Source of the DNA: Microbacterium oleivorans NBRC 103075
GTDB taxonomy: Bacteria; Actinomycetota; Actinomycetes; Actinomycetales; Microbacteriaceae
Direction of reading: 5' to 3'
Assembly: GCF_001552475.1 (NCBI RefSeq)
Contig: NZ_BCRG01000001.1
Location: 434,001-498,000 of the forward strand
Length of the DNA stretch: 64,000 nt
Every line of letters begins with the position of its first letter. Position 1 is the first letter of the stretch. The notes under the pieces are model-generated. The model saw only the letters and a list, made by a program, of their open reading frames with translations. It was not told the DNA's origin and searched no databases. The position numbers and the translations under genes are program-made. Below are positions 1-8,119 of this stretch, piece by piece.

Positions 1-1
1 G

Positions 2-616
2 AAGGACGACGGTTCGGTCGTCATCGGCACGCCGGGCACCGGACCGACCCCGGAGCCGTCGCCGACGCCTGTGCCGTCTCCGTCGCCCGATCCCGAGCCG
101 TCGCCTGCTCCCGAGCCCACGACCGCGCCGTCGCCCACGCCGGAGCCCACCTCCACGCCCGCTCCCGGCGAGCTGCCGTCCACGGGCGGCGCGCCCAGCG
201 CTCCCGTCGCGAACGGCGACGACCTGCCCGCAGCGGCGGAGGGGAAGATCCAAGCCTCCGTCCGTGGTGACCGGATCTTCGTGTCGGGCCTGGCCGCGGG
301 GGAGCGGTACTACGGCTTCGTCTACTCCACGCCGACGGCGCTTGGAGGGGTGACAGCGGATGCCGAGGGTGCCGCGAGCTTCGCGCTGCCGAACGATCTC
401 GAGGCCGGGTCGCACCGGGTCGCGGTCGTCGATGAATCCGGGGAGCTCGTCGGCTGGGCCGCGGTGACCGTGGGTCAGGCCGCCGCCGTCGACGATGAGC
501 TGGCGTCAACGGGTGGTCAGGCTGCTCCGCTGTGGATCGCGGGCAGCGCCGGCACGGCGCTTCTCGCGCTCGGTGTGGTGCTGGTCCTGCGACGCCGACG
601 GAGCTCGACCGTCTGA
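2..616 (+). CDS. LPXTG/LAXTG-anchored surface protein, C-terminal part (5' end outside window)
   Basis: The reading frame is open from the first bases of the window, so only the C-terminal ~204 residues are seen and the catalytic or adhesive part is unknown. Order: a Pro/Thr/Ser/Glu-rich stalk of PTPEP/PSPSP repeats, an internal LPSTGG, a compact ~75-residue beta-rich segment (KIQASVRGDRIFVSG...), then LASTGG, a hydrophobic stretch and an RRRR tail. The last three form a sortase sorting signal. The LAXTG form is the type used by class E sortases of high-GC actinobacteria. The stalk suggests it spans the wall and displays the missing N-terminal domain. A strong hairpin follows the stop. Confidence 0.85.
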   Translation, partial: KDDGSVVIGTPGTGPTPEPSPTPVPSPSPDPEPSPAPEPTTAPSPTPEPTSTPAPGELPSTGGAPSAPVANGDDLPAAAEGKIQASVRGDRIFVSGLAAGERYYGFVYSTPTALGGVTADAEGAASFALPNDLEAGSHRVAVVDESGELVGWAAVTVGQAAAVDDELASTGGQAAPLWIAGSAGTALLALGVVLVLRRRRSSTV

Positions 617-630
617 CGGGTGATGCAGTA

Positions 631-662
631 AGGGCCGGCTGGAGAGGCATCCAGCCGGCCCT
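631..662 (+). terminator. Intrinsic-type terminator hairpin
   Basis: A perfect 12-bp stem (agggccggctgg / ccagccggccct) with an 8-nt loop lies 15 nt after the stop of the wall-anchored protein. The downstream tract is only weakly T-rich, as is usual in high-GC actinobacteria. Confidence 0.8.
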
Positions 663-971
663 TGTCCCTTTGCACCAAGAGTGTCCTGCAATCACATGTC
701 GGTAGCTGCCACAGCAAAACAACTACCTGGCATTGACTGTATAACGACGGGATAACGGCGGCAAGGATTTCCTGTTATCAATTTGTGATGAGCGAGCTTG
801 GCGTGTACTCCGGCCGGCTCGGGCGGGGCGCGCAGCCCTGGATGGCGTCACCCGGCGTCATGGTCGGACACACGCGGTCACATCGATTGACACCCTCCGG
901 CCGGCCGGCGGAGAGTTCCGGGAAGCCACCCGATGCGACGCCTCAGGGCGCCGTCCTCACCCGGAGATCTC
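663..971 (+). promoter_or_regulatory. 309-nt upstream region of sfnG
   Basis: No gene is recognised here. The 690-785 part is clearly lower in G+C than its surroundings and contains small inverted repeats (ggtag...ctacc near 701-727; gataac 751-756 with gttatc 774-779), a TATAAC hexamer at 740-745 and a TTGACT at 733-738. Nearer the gene are TTGACA at 887-892 and a ccggccggccgg palindrome at 897-908. A promoter and operator for sfnG are expected here, but no -35/-10 pair with good spacing can be fixed by eye. Confidence 0.4.
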
Positions 972-2120
972 ATGACTGAGCAGACACCCCCGCACGACCC
1001 GGCGTCGACGCACGAGCCGCTGAAGTTCGCCTATTGGGTGCCCAACGTCAGCGGGGGCCTCGTGGTCTCGAACATCGAGCAGCGGACCTCCTGGGACTAC
1101 GAGTACAACGTGAAGCTCGCTCAGACGGCCGAGCGCGTCGGGTTCGAGTACGCCCTGAGCCAGGTGCGCTACCTGTCGAGCTACGGCGCTGCTCAGCAGC
1201 ACGAGTCGACGTCGATCAGCCTCGCTCTGCTGCTCGCGACCGAGAAGCTGAAGGTCATCGCCGCCGTCCACCCGGGCCTGTGGGAGCCGGCCGTGCTGGC
1301 CAAGTTCATCCTCACGGCCGACCAGTTCTCGAAGGGCCGCGCGGCCGTCAACGTCGTCTCGGGCTGGTTCAAGGACGAGTACACGAAGCTCGGCCTCCCG
1401 TGGCTCGAGCACGACGAGCGCTACCGCCGCTCCGCCGAGTTCATCGAGGTGCTGCGAAAGCTCTGGACCGAGGAGAACGTGCAGTTCCACGGCGACTTCT
1501 ATCGGGTGAACGACTTCACGCTGCGCCCCGGGCCGTACCCGGTGCCCGGCCGCCCGCATCCCGAGATCTTCCAGGGCGGCAACTCGACGGCGGCACGGTT
1601 CAACGGCGGCGCCCACTCCGACTGGTACTTCTCCAACGGCAAGGACTTCGACGGCTTCACCGAGCAGTACGACGACGTCACCCGGGTCGCCGCTGAGCAC
1701 GGCCGAACCGTGCGGTTCGGTCTGAACGGGTTCGCGATCGTCCGCGACACCGAGGCGGAAGCGCGCGAGCAGCTGCGCGAGATCATCGCGCAGGCCGATC
1801 CGGCGTCCGTCGAAGGCTTCCGCAAGTCGGTGCAGCAGGCCGGGGCATCCACCGCGGACCGCAAGGGGATGTGGGCCGACTCCTCGTTCGAGGACCTCGT
1901 GCAGTACAACGACGGCTTCCGCACCCAGCTGTTCGGTCCGCCCGAGCAGGTCGCCGAGCGCATCATCGCCTACAAGAAGCGCGGGGTGGACCTGTTCCTG
2001 CTCGGCTTCCTGCACTTCCAGGAGGAGCTCGAGGCGTTCGGCGAGAAGGTCATCCCGATCGTTCGCGAGCTGGAGGCCGACCTCGCCCGCACCGGCGACC
2101 CGATCGGCGTCGCCCGCTGA
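972..2120 (+). CDS. sfnG: FMNH2-dependent dimethylsulfone monooxygenase SfnG
   Basis: This is a 382-residue flavin-dependent monooxygenase of the luciferase-like (LLM) group. SfnG oxidises dimethylsulfone to methanesulfinate with reduced FMN from a partner reductase, allowing use of organosulfur compounds as a sulfur source. Family-typical segments are present along the whole length: FAYWVPNVSGGLVVS near the N-terminus, VNVVSGWFKDEY, WLEHDERYRRS, PEIFQGGNS, FEDLVQYNDGF and GFLHFQEELE. The ATG at 972 is chosen over one at 933 because GGAG (963-966) sits 5 nt upstream and homologs start near this point. No FMN reductase or sulfonate transporter adjoins it. Its stop abuts that of the convergent alcohol dehydrogenase. 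Confidence 0.88.
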   Translation: MTEQTPPHDPASTHEPLKFAYWVPNVSGGLVVSNIEQRTSWDYEYNVKLAQTAERVGFEYALSQVRYLSSYGAAQQHESTSISLALLLATEKLKVIAAVHPGLWEPAVLAKFILTADQFSKGRAAVNVVSGWFKDEYTKLGLPWLEHDERYRRSAEFIEVLRKLWTEENVQFHGDFYRVNDFTLRPGPYPVPGRPHPEIFQGGNSTAARFNGGAHSDWYFSNGKDFDGFTEQYDDVTRVAAEHGRTVRFGLNGFAIVRDTEAEAREQLREIIAQADPASVEGFRKSVQQAGASTADRKGMWADSSFEDLVQYNDGFRTQLFGPPEQVAERIIAYKKRGVDLFLLGFLHFQEELEAFGEKVIPIVRELEADLARTGDPIGVAR

Positions 2121-3155
2121 TCAGGGGCGGATGAGGACCTTCAGCGCCTCCCTCGAATCCATCAGGCGGTAGCCCTCGGCGATGTCGTCGAGGGGGAGCT
2201 CGCGGTCGAAGACCTTGCCCGGCTCGATGGTGCCGTCGAGCACCTGGGGGATGGCGCCCTCGAGGTAGGCGCGGACGGTGGCCGGCCCGCCGGTGAGGGT
2301 CGCGTTCTTGCCGAACAGCGAGGTGAACCCGACCGCGGCATCCTCGTACTGGGGGACGCCGACGCGCGAGATGACGCCGCCGGGGCGGACGATGCCGTAA
2401 GCCTGCTCGTATGCCGGCATGTGGCCGACCGCCTCGAGGACGACATGGGCGCCCTCGCCGCCGGTGATCTCGAGCACCTTCGCGACGCCGTCCTCGCCGC
2501 GCTCGGCGACGACGTGTGTCGCCCCGAACTCGCGGCCGAGGTCGGTGCGGGCGGTGTGCCGGCCCATCAGGATGATGGTCTCGGCGCCGAGCTGCCGCGC
2601 AGCCAGCACGGCGGAGAGGCCCACCGCTCCGTCGCCGATCACCGCGACGGTCTTGCCCGCCTCGACGCCGCCGCGGATAGCCGCGTGGTAGCCGGTGAGG
2701 TAGACGTCGGACAGCGTCAGCAGCGACGGCATGAGCGCCTCGTCGGTGCCGGCCGGGATGGCGACGGCGGTGCCGTCGGCGTACGGCACCCGCAGCTTCT
2801 CGGCTTGGGTGGCGGATGCGGCGCCGTCGAAGAAGCCCCCATGGATGCAGGAGGTCGTGATCCCGTCGCGGCAGAACGTGCAGGTGCCGTCGGACCAGGC
2901 GAAGGGGACGATGACGGTGTCGCCGACCCGGAGGGTCGTCACGTCCTCGCCGATCCGCTCCACCACGCCGACGGCCTCGTGCCCCATGCGGCGTCCCTCG
3001 GGGGTGTCCTCGAGGTCGTGATACGGGTGCAGGTCGGAGCCGCAGACGCACGCGTAGGTGACGCGGATGATCGCGTCCGTGGGCGCTTCGAGGGTGGGCT
3101 CGGGCACGTCGATGACGCGGACGTCGCCCGCGGAGTACATGAGGGTTGCGCGCAT
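2121..3155 (-). CDS. Zinc-dependent alcohol dehydrogenase
   Basis: This 344-residue medium-chain dehydrogenase has the family layout: an N-terminal GroES-like catalytic domain and a Rossmann domain. Catalytic zinc ligands are visible in CVCGSDLH and GHEAVG. The structural-zinc loop reads CTFCRDGITTSC with Asp in place of the first of the usual four Cys. The nucleotide-binding motif GDGAVG follows near residue 175. It is expected to be a cytosolic NAD(P)-dependent oxidoreductase of unknown substrate; similar proteins are annotated as IMP or sugar-alcohol dehydrogenases. An AAGGAAC ribosome site precedes the ATG. It is 24 nt downstream of the lipoprotein gene on the same strand, so it may end the exporter operon. 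Confidence 0.85.
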   Translation of the reverse strand: MRATLMYSAGDVRVIDVPEPTLEAPTDAIIRVTYACVCGSDLHPYHDLEDTPEGRRMGHEAVGVVERIGEDVTTLRVGDTVIVPFAWSDGTCTFCRDGITTSCIHGGFFDGAASATQAEKLRVPYADGTAVAIPAGTDEALMPSLLTLSDVYLTGYHAAIRGGVEAGKTVAVIGDGAVGLSAVLAARQLGAETIILMGRHTARTDLGREFGATHVVAERGEDGVAKVLEITGGEGAHVVLEAVGHMPAYEQAYGIVRPGGVISRVGVPQYEDAAVGFTSLFGKNATLTGGPATVRAYLEGAIPQVLDGTIEPGKVFDRELPLDDIAEGYRLMDSREALKVLIRP

Positions 3156-3179
3156 GACTTCTGTTCCTTGTCTCAGTGG

Positions 3180-3707
3180 TCAGTCGATGATCTCGAGTGT
3201 GACGGGTCCGCCCACGAGGAGCGACAGTTGTTCTTCGGTGGCGTCGTAGGTGCCGATGTGGAGCGTGTCGTCGGAGTACTCGATCCCGGAGGCGTCGTAG
3301 TAGAACCCGAGGTTCCCCCAGGGCGTGTAGTAGATGAGGTCGCCGTCCTCCGGGTCGGAGCCCGGTGATCCCTGCCAGGCGAGTTCGCGGGGCAGGGACG
3401 CGATCTTCTCCCGGCTGTTCAGGTCCTCGAACGACAGCTCGGCCGGGAGGAGCGACAGGAGATCGCGCACCGCCGGGCTGTCCTCGCCGATCGTGACGTC
3501 GATCGTGGTGCGGTCGGACGAGAACCGGATGCGCGTCCCCACGATCTCCGCCGGAACGGATGCCGAGGCCGAGGGCGTGTCCGGGCGGGTCGCCGCGGGC
3601 TGCGGAGTGGGTTCGGCGGCGCAGCCGCCCAGCAGGGCCACGCCGAGCAGCCCGAAGCCGACAGCTGCCCTGCGGCGCGGCATCCGTCCGCGGGGGTCGC
3701 CGATCAC
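3180..3707 (-). CDS. Small lipoprotein with cyclophilin-like fold
   Basis: The protein is about 175 residues. A GTG start at 3707 is preferred because it overlaps the exporter stop (GTGA) and has GGGAG 6 nt upstream; an internal ATG at 3683 would give 167 residues. A signal peptide with lipobox ALLGGC (Cys about 29) is followed by a short linker and a ~120-residue domain. Motifs such as ELSFEDLNSREKIASLP and DLIYYTPWGNLGFYY match the small cyclophilin-like family (PF18050-type) without proline-isomerase residues that I can identify. It should be tethered outside the membrane. Its coupling to the MFS exporter suggests a partner role, but the function is unknown. Confidence 0.75.
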   Translation of the reverse strand: MIGDPRGRMPRRRAAVGFGLLGVALLGGCAAEPTPQPAATRPDTPSASASVPAEIVGTRIRFSSDRTTIDVTIGEDSPAVRDLLSLLPAELSFEDLNSREKIASLPRELAWQGSPGSDPEDGDLIYYTPWGNLGFYYDASGIEYSDDTLHIGTYDATEEQLSLLVGGPVTLEIID

Positions 3708-4945
3708 GAGGCGCTCCCGACCTGCGGGGAGCGGACCGCCGATGCGGTGCGTCCGCGGGCGAGGATTAGGAAGGAGGCGCCCGCGAGGAGGACGGAGACC
3801 GTTGTGACGATGCCGAGCGGCAGGATGCTGAGGGCACCGGCGACCCCGACCAGCGGAGCCGCGATCCCCCCGAACCCGAACCTCACCATCCCGAGGAGGG
3901 ATGAGGCCGTGCCCGCCATCCGCGGATAGTCGGCGAGGGCGAGGGTCGTCGCCGGGGGAGACGAGATCGCGACCCCGCCCGCCAGGAGGAACAGCGACAC
4001 GATGACGACCCACAGGGGAAGGGCGGTGAGGCCGGCGACGAGGAGTCCGATCGCGCCGACACCTGACGTCAGGACGCCGGCGGTCAGGGTGCCGGGAATG
4101 CTCCACCGCTCGGCGGAGCGCCCGGCGAGGTGTCCCAGGGTCATGAAGCCCGCCGAGTTCAGCCCGAAAGCGAGCGCGTAGCCGAGCGGGGACAGCCCGT
4201 AGACGTCCTGCAGGACGAAGGTCGATCCGGCGAGGTAGGCGAACAGGGCGGCGTAGAGGAACCCCTGGTTCAGGACGGCCCCGACGAATGCCCGGTCTCG
4301 CAGGAGCGTCCGGAAGTCGGCGACGGTGTGCGCGAAGCCGCCGGCGGTCCGCTCCTCGGGTGCCAGCGTCTCGGGGAACATCCGCAGCGTGACGACCAGG
4401 ATGGCCGCCCCGATCGCGGCGAGGAAGACGAACAGGCCGCGCCAGTCCGTGACCGCGTCGAGGAGTCCGCCGAGGAGGGGCCCGATGATCGCGGCGAGGC
4501 CGCCGACGACCGTCAGGCGCCCGTAGAACCGGATCAACGCGCCGCCAGTGTACACATCGCGGCCCGCGGCCTGCGAGATGACGATGCCGACCCCGCCGGC
4601 CAGCCCCTGCACGAACCGGGCCGCGATCAGCAGTTCGACCGTTGGGCTCAGCGCGCATACCGCCGACATCAGGATGTACGCGGCGATGCCGACGAGCAGG
4701 ATGCCGCGGCGTCCGACCCGGTCCGACAGGGGGCCCGCGATCAGCTGGCCGGCGGCGAGCCCGATCAGGCAGGCGGTGACGGTGAGCTGAGCCACGGAGG
4801 TGACGGCGTCGAGCTCCGCCGTCAGCGCGGGGAGGGCCGGGAGGTAGAGGTCCATCGAGATCGGGCCGAACACGGTCAGCAGCAGGAGCAGGGTCGGCAG
4901 CGCCCTCCGGGAGCCGGTGCGTTGCGTGAGAGCGGATGCGGTCAT
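3704..4945 (-). CDS. Bcr/CflA-family multidrug efflux MFS transporter
   Basis: This 413-residue inner-membrane protein has about 12 hydrophobic segments. The N-terminus carries the drug:H+ antiporter (DHA1) motif GPLSDRVGRRGILLVG after helix 2 and the helix-1 motif DLYLPALPAL typical of Bcr/CflA proteins, which export drugs, dipeptides or amino acids by proton antiport. It heads an operon with the lipoprotein (4-bp overlap). It is divergent from the MmyB-like regulator at 5047, which is the obvious candidate to control it. Confidence 0.88.
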   Translation of the reverse strand: MTASALTQRTGSRRALPTLLLLLTVFGPISMDLYLPALPALTAELDAVTSVAQLTVTACLIGLAAGQLIAGPLSDRVGRRGILLVGIAAYILMSAVCALSPTVELLIAARFVQGLAGGVGIVISQAAGRDVYTGGALIRFYGRLTVVGGLAAIIGPLLGGLLDAVTDWRGLFVFLAAIGAAILVVTLRMFPETLAPEERTAGGFAHTVADFRTLLRDRAFVGAVLNQGFLYAALFAYLAGSTFVLQDVYGLSPLGYALAFGLNSAGFMTLGHLAGRSAERWSIPGTLTAGVLTSGVGAIGLLVAGLTALPLWVVIVSLFLLAGGVAISSPPATTLALADYPRMAGTASSLLGMVRFGFGGIAAPLVGVAGALSILPLGIVTTVSVLLAGASFLILARGRTASAVRSPQVGSAS

Positions 4946-5046
4946 GTCCTTCAGCGTCGTCGCGCTCGGGCGCGGGCGGGAGTCCCTGCCGGAAGGTGTA
5001 CCGAGAGGGCATCCCTGATCCGGCTCGGCCGATCTAGCCTGTGGGC
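4946..5046. promoter_or_regulatory. Divergent promoter region, exporter / MmyB-like regulator
   Basis: This 101-nt spacer contains TAGCCT at 5035-5040, six bases before the ATG at 5047. It is a leaderless -10 element for the regulator. No clear -35 or perfect operator palindrome is seen; GC-rich inverted segments such as ccggaaggtgtaccgag around 4988-5005 are weak candidates. Confidence 0.5.
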
Positions 5047-5928
5047 ATGGACAATCGAGCTGAGGTCCGTGAGTTCCTCATGACGCGTCGGGCACGCGTG
5101 ACGCCGGATGCGGCGGGGATCCCCGCGGGACCGGGCCGAAGGGTCGAGGGGCTCCGGCGCAGCGAGGTCGCTGCCCTCGCCGGCGTGAGCGTGGAGTACT
5201 ACGCCAAGCTCGAACGAGGAGCGATCGCGGGCGCGTCCGGTGCGGTGCTGGAGTCCCTGTCCCGCGCCTTGCACCTCTCCGACGCCGAGCACGCGCACCT
5301 TCTCGACCTCGCACGCAACGCCGACGGGATTCCCGCCTCGGGGCGCCATCGTCGCCGCGCCTCGAAGTCGGGGCCGATCCGTCCGAGCCTCGAGTGGGCG
5401 CTGTCGTCGATCACGGATGCGGTGGCCGTCGTGCGCGACCAGCGTCAGGACCTGATCGCGTTCAACGATCTAGGCCGAGCCTTCTACTCGCCTCTCATCG
5501 GTGACGGCGGACGCGTCCCGAACTTCGCACGCTTCCAGTTCCTCGATCCCGTCGCGCGGGACTTCTATCCGGACTGGGATCTGTTCGCGGACATGTGCGT
5601 CGCCGTCATCCGCGCGGAGGCCGGCCGCGACCCGCACGACAAGGGCATCCAGGATCTCGTCGGCGAACTGTCGACCCGCAGCGACGAGTTCCGGAAGCTG
5701 TGGGCCGCCCACAACGTCCGGGCCCACGGTTCCGGGAAGAAGCGCTTCCGGCATCCCTCGGTCGGCGAACTCACCCTCGTGTACGAGGAGCTCGCCGTCA
5801 CCGCCGAGCCCGGTCGTGTCCTGTTGATCTACAGCGCCGAGCCCGGCTCACCCTCGGCGGAGCGGTTGGGGCTGCTCGGGTCGTTGGCGGTGGACGATCG
5901 CGCCCGCGTCAGCCCGCCGGCGGGCTGA
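5047..5928 (+). CDS. XRE-family transcriptional regulator with MmyB-like ligand-binding domain
   Basis: This 293-residue DNA-binding protein has an N-terminal helix-turn-helix (GLRRSEVAALAGVSVEYYAKLERG, residues ~35-60). It is followed by the MmyB/PF17765 domain, seen in segments such as DAVAVVRDQRQDLIAFNDLG and LWAAHNVRAHGSGKKRFRHPSVG. In actinobacteria this class commonly represses an adjacent reductase or exporter gene and is thought to sense a hydrophobic ligand. Here the divergent neighbour is the Bcr/CflA exporter. The ATG at 5047 rather than the GTG at 5041 is chosen because TAGCCT lies 6 nt upstream (leaderless). The last codons lie inside a perfect terminator palindrome. Confidence 0.9.
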   Translation: MDNRAEVREFLMTRRARVTPDAAGIPAGPGRRVEGLRRSEVAALAGVSVEYYAKLERGAIAGASGAVLESLSRALHLSDAEHAHLLDLARNADGIPASGRHRRRASKSGPIRPSLEWALSSITDAVAVVRDQRQDLIAFNDLGRAFYSPLIGDGGRVPNFARFQFLDPVARDFYPDWDLFADMCVAVIRAEAGRDPHDKGIQDLVGELSTRSDEFRKLWAAHNVRAHGSGKKRFRHPSVGELTLVYEELAVTAEPGRVLLIYSAEPGSPSAERLGLLGSLAVDDRARVSPPAG

Positions 5929-5935
5929 CGCGGGC
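5902..5935. terminator. Perfect 34-nt palindrome across the regulator stop codon
   Basis: gcccgcgtcagcccgcc is followed immediately by its exact reverse complement, giving 17-bp arms with no spacer. The TGA of the MmyB-like gene (5926-5928) is inside it, and the convergent phoX stop is 6 nt beyond. It would serve as a bidirectional terminator. Confidence 0.8.
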
Positions 5936-5941
5936 ATCAGA

Positions 5942-8008
5942 TCAGCTCCGGTACACCTGCACGACCGCCGGTCGAGGCGCGTTGGGGATGTCGCCCCGTC
6001 GCGTCGAGCCGTAGTCGGGGAACAGCGAGGTGGGAGCTGCGACGGTGCCGTTCTCGCCGGGATGCTGCACCGCGACGAACACCAGCTGTTCCCGCGCGTG
6101 GATCACGGGGCCGCACGTCTCGGCCTCGCGCGGGACGGCGAGGAACTGCTGCACGTGCCCGCGCTCCCGCCCGGTGAGGGGGACGCGGAACAGGCCGTCG
6201 TTGAAGCCGATCGTGCTGGGGGCGCCGTCGGTCGAGATCCAGAGGTTGCCGTCCTCGTCGAACGCGAGGTTGTCGGGGCAGGAGATCGGCGACACCTTGT
6301 CCTTCGGGTACCCCGCGAAGTAGGTGCTCGGGTCGGAGGGGTTGCCGCACTGCAGCAGAATGCTCCACCCGAACGAGGTGCCCGTCTGGCCGCGGCGCTC
6401 GGTGATCTCGAGCACGTGGCCGAACCGGTTGCCCGTGCGGGGGTTCGCCTCATCCACCATCGAGGTCTTGCCCCGGTCGGAGTTGTTCGTCAGGGCGACG
6501 TAGATCTTGCCGGTGCGGAGGCTCGGCTGCACGTCCTCGGGGCGGTCCATCTTCGTCGCGCCCATCTTGTCGGCCGCGAGGCGCGTGTAGACGAGGACCT
6601 CATCGGTCGTCATGCCGGGCACGACGCTCTTGCCGTGACGCGTGAGCGCGATCCACTCGCCGCTGCCGTCGAACGCGCCGTCGGCGGGGAGCGTGCCCGA
6701 GCCGTCGATCTGGCTCGCGGGGGAGTCGCCCCGGAAGCGCGCGACGTACAGGTCGCCTTCCGAGAGGAGCGTCATGTTCTTCTTGCGCGACGAGCTGATG
6801 CGGTGCTTCGACACGAACTTGTAGAGGTAGTCGTTGCGCTCGTCGTCGCCCATGTAGGCGACGACGCGGCGGTCGTCCGCGACGATGACGTTCGCGCCCT
6901 CGTGCTTGAAGCGCCCCATCGCGGTGTGCTTCTTCGGCGTCGAGGTGGGGTCGTCCGGATCGATCTCCACGATGTAACCGAACCGGTTGGGCTCGTTGAC
7001 GTAGCCGGGGTCGAACGAGTTGAACCGCGGGTCGTAGGCCTCCCAGCCGGTCGACGTCGTCCGCGAGGCGGTCGCCTGGTAGCGCTTCTGCCCCGCGGTG
7101 TCGGCGGCCCACGCGAAGTAGCCGTTGAAGTTCTCCTCGCCCGAGAGGATCGTGCCCCACGGCGTCGTGCCGCCGGAGCAGTTGCCGAGCGTGCCCTTCA
7201 CCCACCGGCCCTCGGGGTCGGCGGCGGTCTTCACCAGGTCGGAGCCGGCGGCGGGGCCGGTCAGTTCGAACACGGTCTCGACCGTGATGCGCCGGTTGCG
7301 GCGGCCGTCGACGACGTAGCGCCACGGCTTGCCGCGGCGACGGCGCGTGATTTCGACCACGGACATGCCCTGGGCGGCCTTGTAGACCTCGCCGCGACGG
7401 CGGAGCTCGGCGGCATCCGTCGTCGGGGCGAACATGATGTTCGGGTTCACGTACTCGTGGTTGTTGACGAGCACGCCCGTGCGTCCGCCGCGGTCGGCGA
7501 GGATGTCGAGGTAGTCGCTGTTGTAGCCGAACTGCCGCGCCTGCGCGGCGGGGCTCTGCGCCTCGAGCGAGAACGCGGGCGCGTCGGAGAAGAGCGGGTC
7601 GCCCCACCGGATGATCGGCGACCACGTGTAGCCCTTCGGCACCGTGAGCGCGTCGACGGATGCCGGGACGGGAGCGATCGGCTGGAACGGAAGGCTGTGC
7701 GCACCGCCCCATCCCCACGTGGACTCGACCGGTCCGCCGGTGAGCGCGGACGCCGGCGCCGGGTTCATGATGCCGAACGCGTCGGTCGCGACGACGACCG
7801 CTCCAGCGGCAGCGGCGCCGATCAGGGTACGGCGCGAGAGGGCGAGCTCGGCGATGCTCCGGAACGTCGGGTTGTCCGACCCGTTGCACTCGGGGCCGAG
7901 GCACGCGTTCGCGCACTTGAACTGGCAGGTCACGGCCGAGCGCTTGCCGACGGCGTGCGCGGCGAGTGGGAGGGTCTTGCGGGCGGTGGGGGGGTCCAGA
8001 ATCGTCAC
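5942..8008 (-). CDS. PhoX-family (DUF839) Tat-exported phosphatase
   Basis: This 688-residue protein resembles PhoX, a secreted Ca2+/Fe3+-dependent alkaline phosphatase that releases phosphate from phosphomonoesters. The GTG at 8008 has AAAGGA about 8 nt upstream. The N-terminus holds a Cys cluster (CQFKCANAC, then C41) and a twin-arginine signal (SRRTLIG at residues ~58-64 with a following Ala/Val-rich stretch). The long body has the DUF839 landmarks LVNNHEYVNP, GNCSGGTTPWGTILSGEENF, GRFKHEGANV, YMGDDERNDYLYKF and the C-terminal NLAFDEDGNLWISTDG. It is divergent from the S66 peptidase gene. Phosphate control is plausible, but no PhoP box was identified. Confidence 0.9.
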   Translation of the reverse strand: MTILDPPTARKTLPLAAHAVGKRSAVTCQFKCANACLGPECNGSDNPTFRSIAELALSRRTLIGAAAAGAVVVATDAFGIMNPAPASALTGGPVESTWGWGGAHSLPFQPIAPVPASVDALTVPKGYTWSPIIRWGDPLFSDAPAFSLEAQSPAAQARQFGYNSDYLDILADRGGRTGVLVNNHEYVNPNIMFAPTTDAAELRRRGEVYKAAQGMSVVEITRRRRGKPWRYVVDGRRNRRITVETVFELTGPAAGSDLVKTAADPEGRWVKGTLGNCSGGTTPWGTILSGEENFNGYFAWAADTAGQKRYQATASRTTSTGWEAYDPRFNSFDPGYVNEPNRFGYIVEIDPDDPTSTPKKHTAMGRFKHEGANVIVADDRRVVAYMGDDERNDYLYKFVSKHRISSSRKKNMTLLSEGDLYVARFRGDSPASQIDGSGTLPADGAFDGSGEWIALTRHGKSVVPGMTTDEVLVYTRLAADKMGATKMDRPEDVQPSLRTGKIYVALTNNSDRGKTSMVDEANPRTGNRFGHVLEITERRGQTGTSFGWSILLQCGNPSDPSTYFAGYPKDKVSPISCPDNLAFDEDGNLWISTDGAPSTIGFNDGLFRVPLTGRERGHVQQFLAVPREAETCGPVIHAREQLVFVAVQHPGENGTVAAPTSLFPDYGSTRRGDIPNAPRPAVVQVYRS

Positions 8009-8119
8009 GGGGGATCCTTTCGTGCAGGTCCGTTCCAGGATCCGACGGCGTTCCTGCAACGGAGTGAATCGCCGGTGAACAGCGGGTGACGGTCGCCCCG
8101 CGGATGCCACGATGAGCTC

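Noticed and set aside
841..971. Possible riboswitch in the sfnG leader
   Set aside because: Compared by memory with SAM-I, SAM-IV, glycine, FMN and cobalamin consensus elements; none of the conserved cores is present.
785..979. 64-codon open frame overlapping the sfnG start, with TATCAA 6 nt before an ATG at 788
   Set aside because: No Cys or recognisable domain, the hexamer lacks the final T, and the composition looks like a chance open frame; a regulatory upstream ORF is possible but unsupported.
957..2015. Long open frame on the minus strand inside sfnG
   Set aside because: It is the antisense shadow expected in a 70% G+C gene with G/C-rich third positions; the plus-strand protein matches a family end to end.
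3708..5012. N-terminal extension of the lipoprotein frame through the exporter gene
   Set aside because: The extension is Arg/Pro-rich out-of-frame translation of the exporter; the lipobox shows the true start is near 3707 or 3683.
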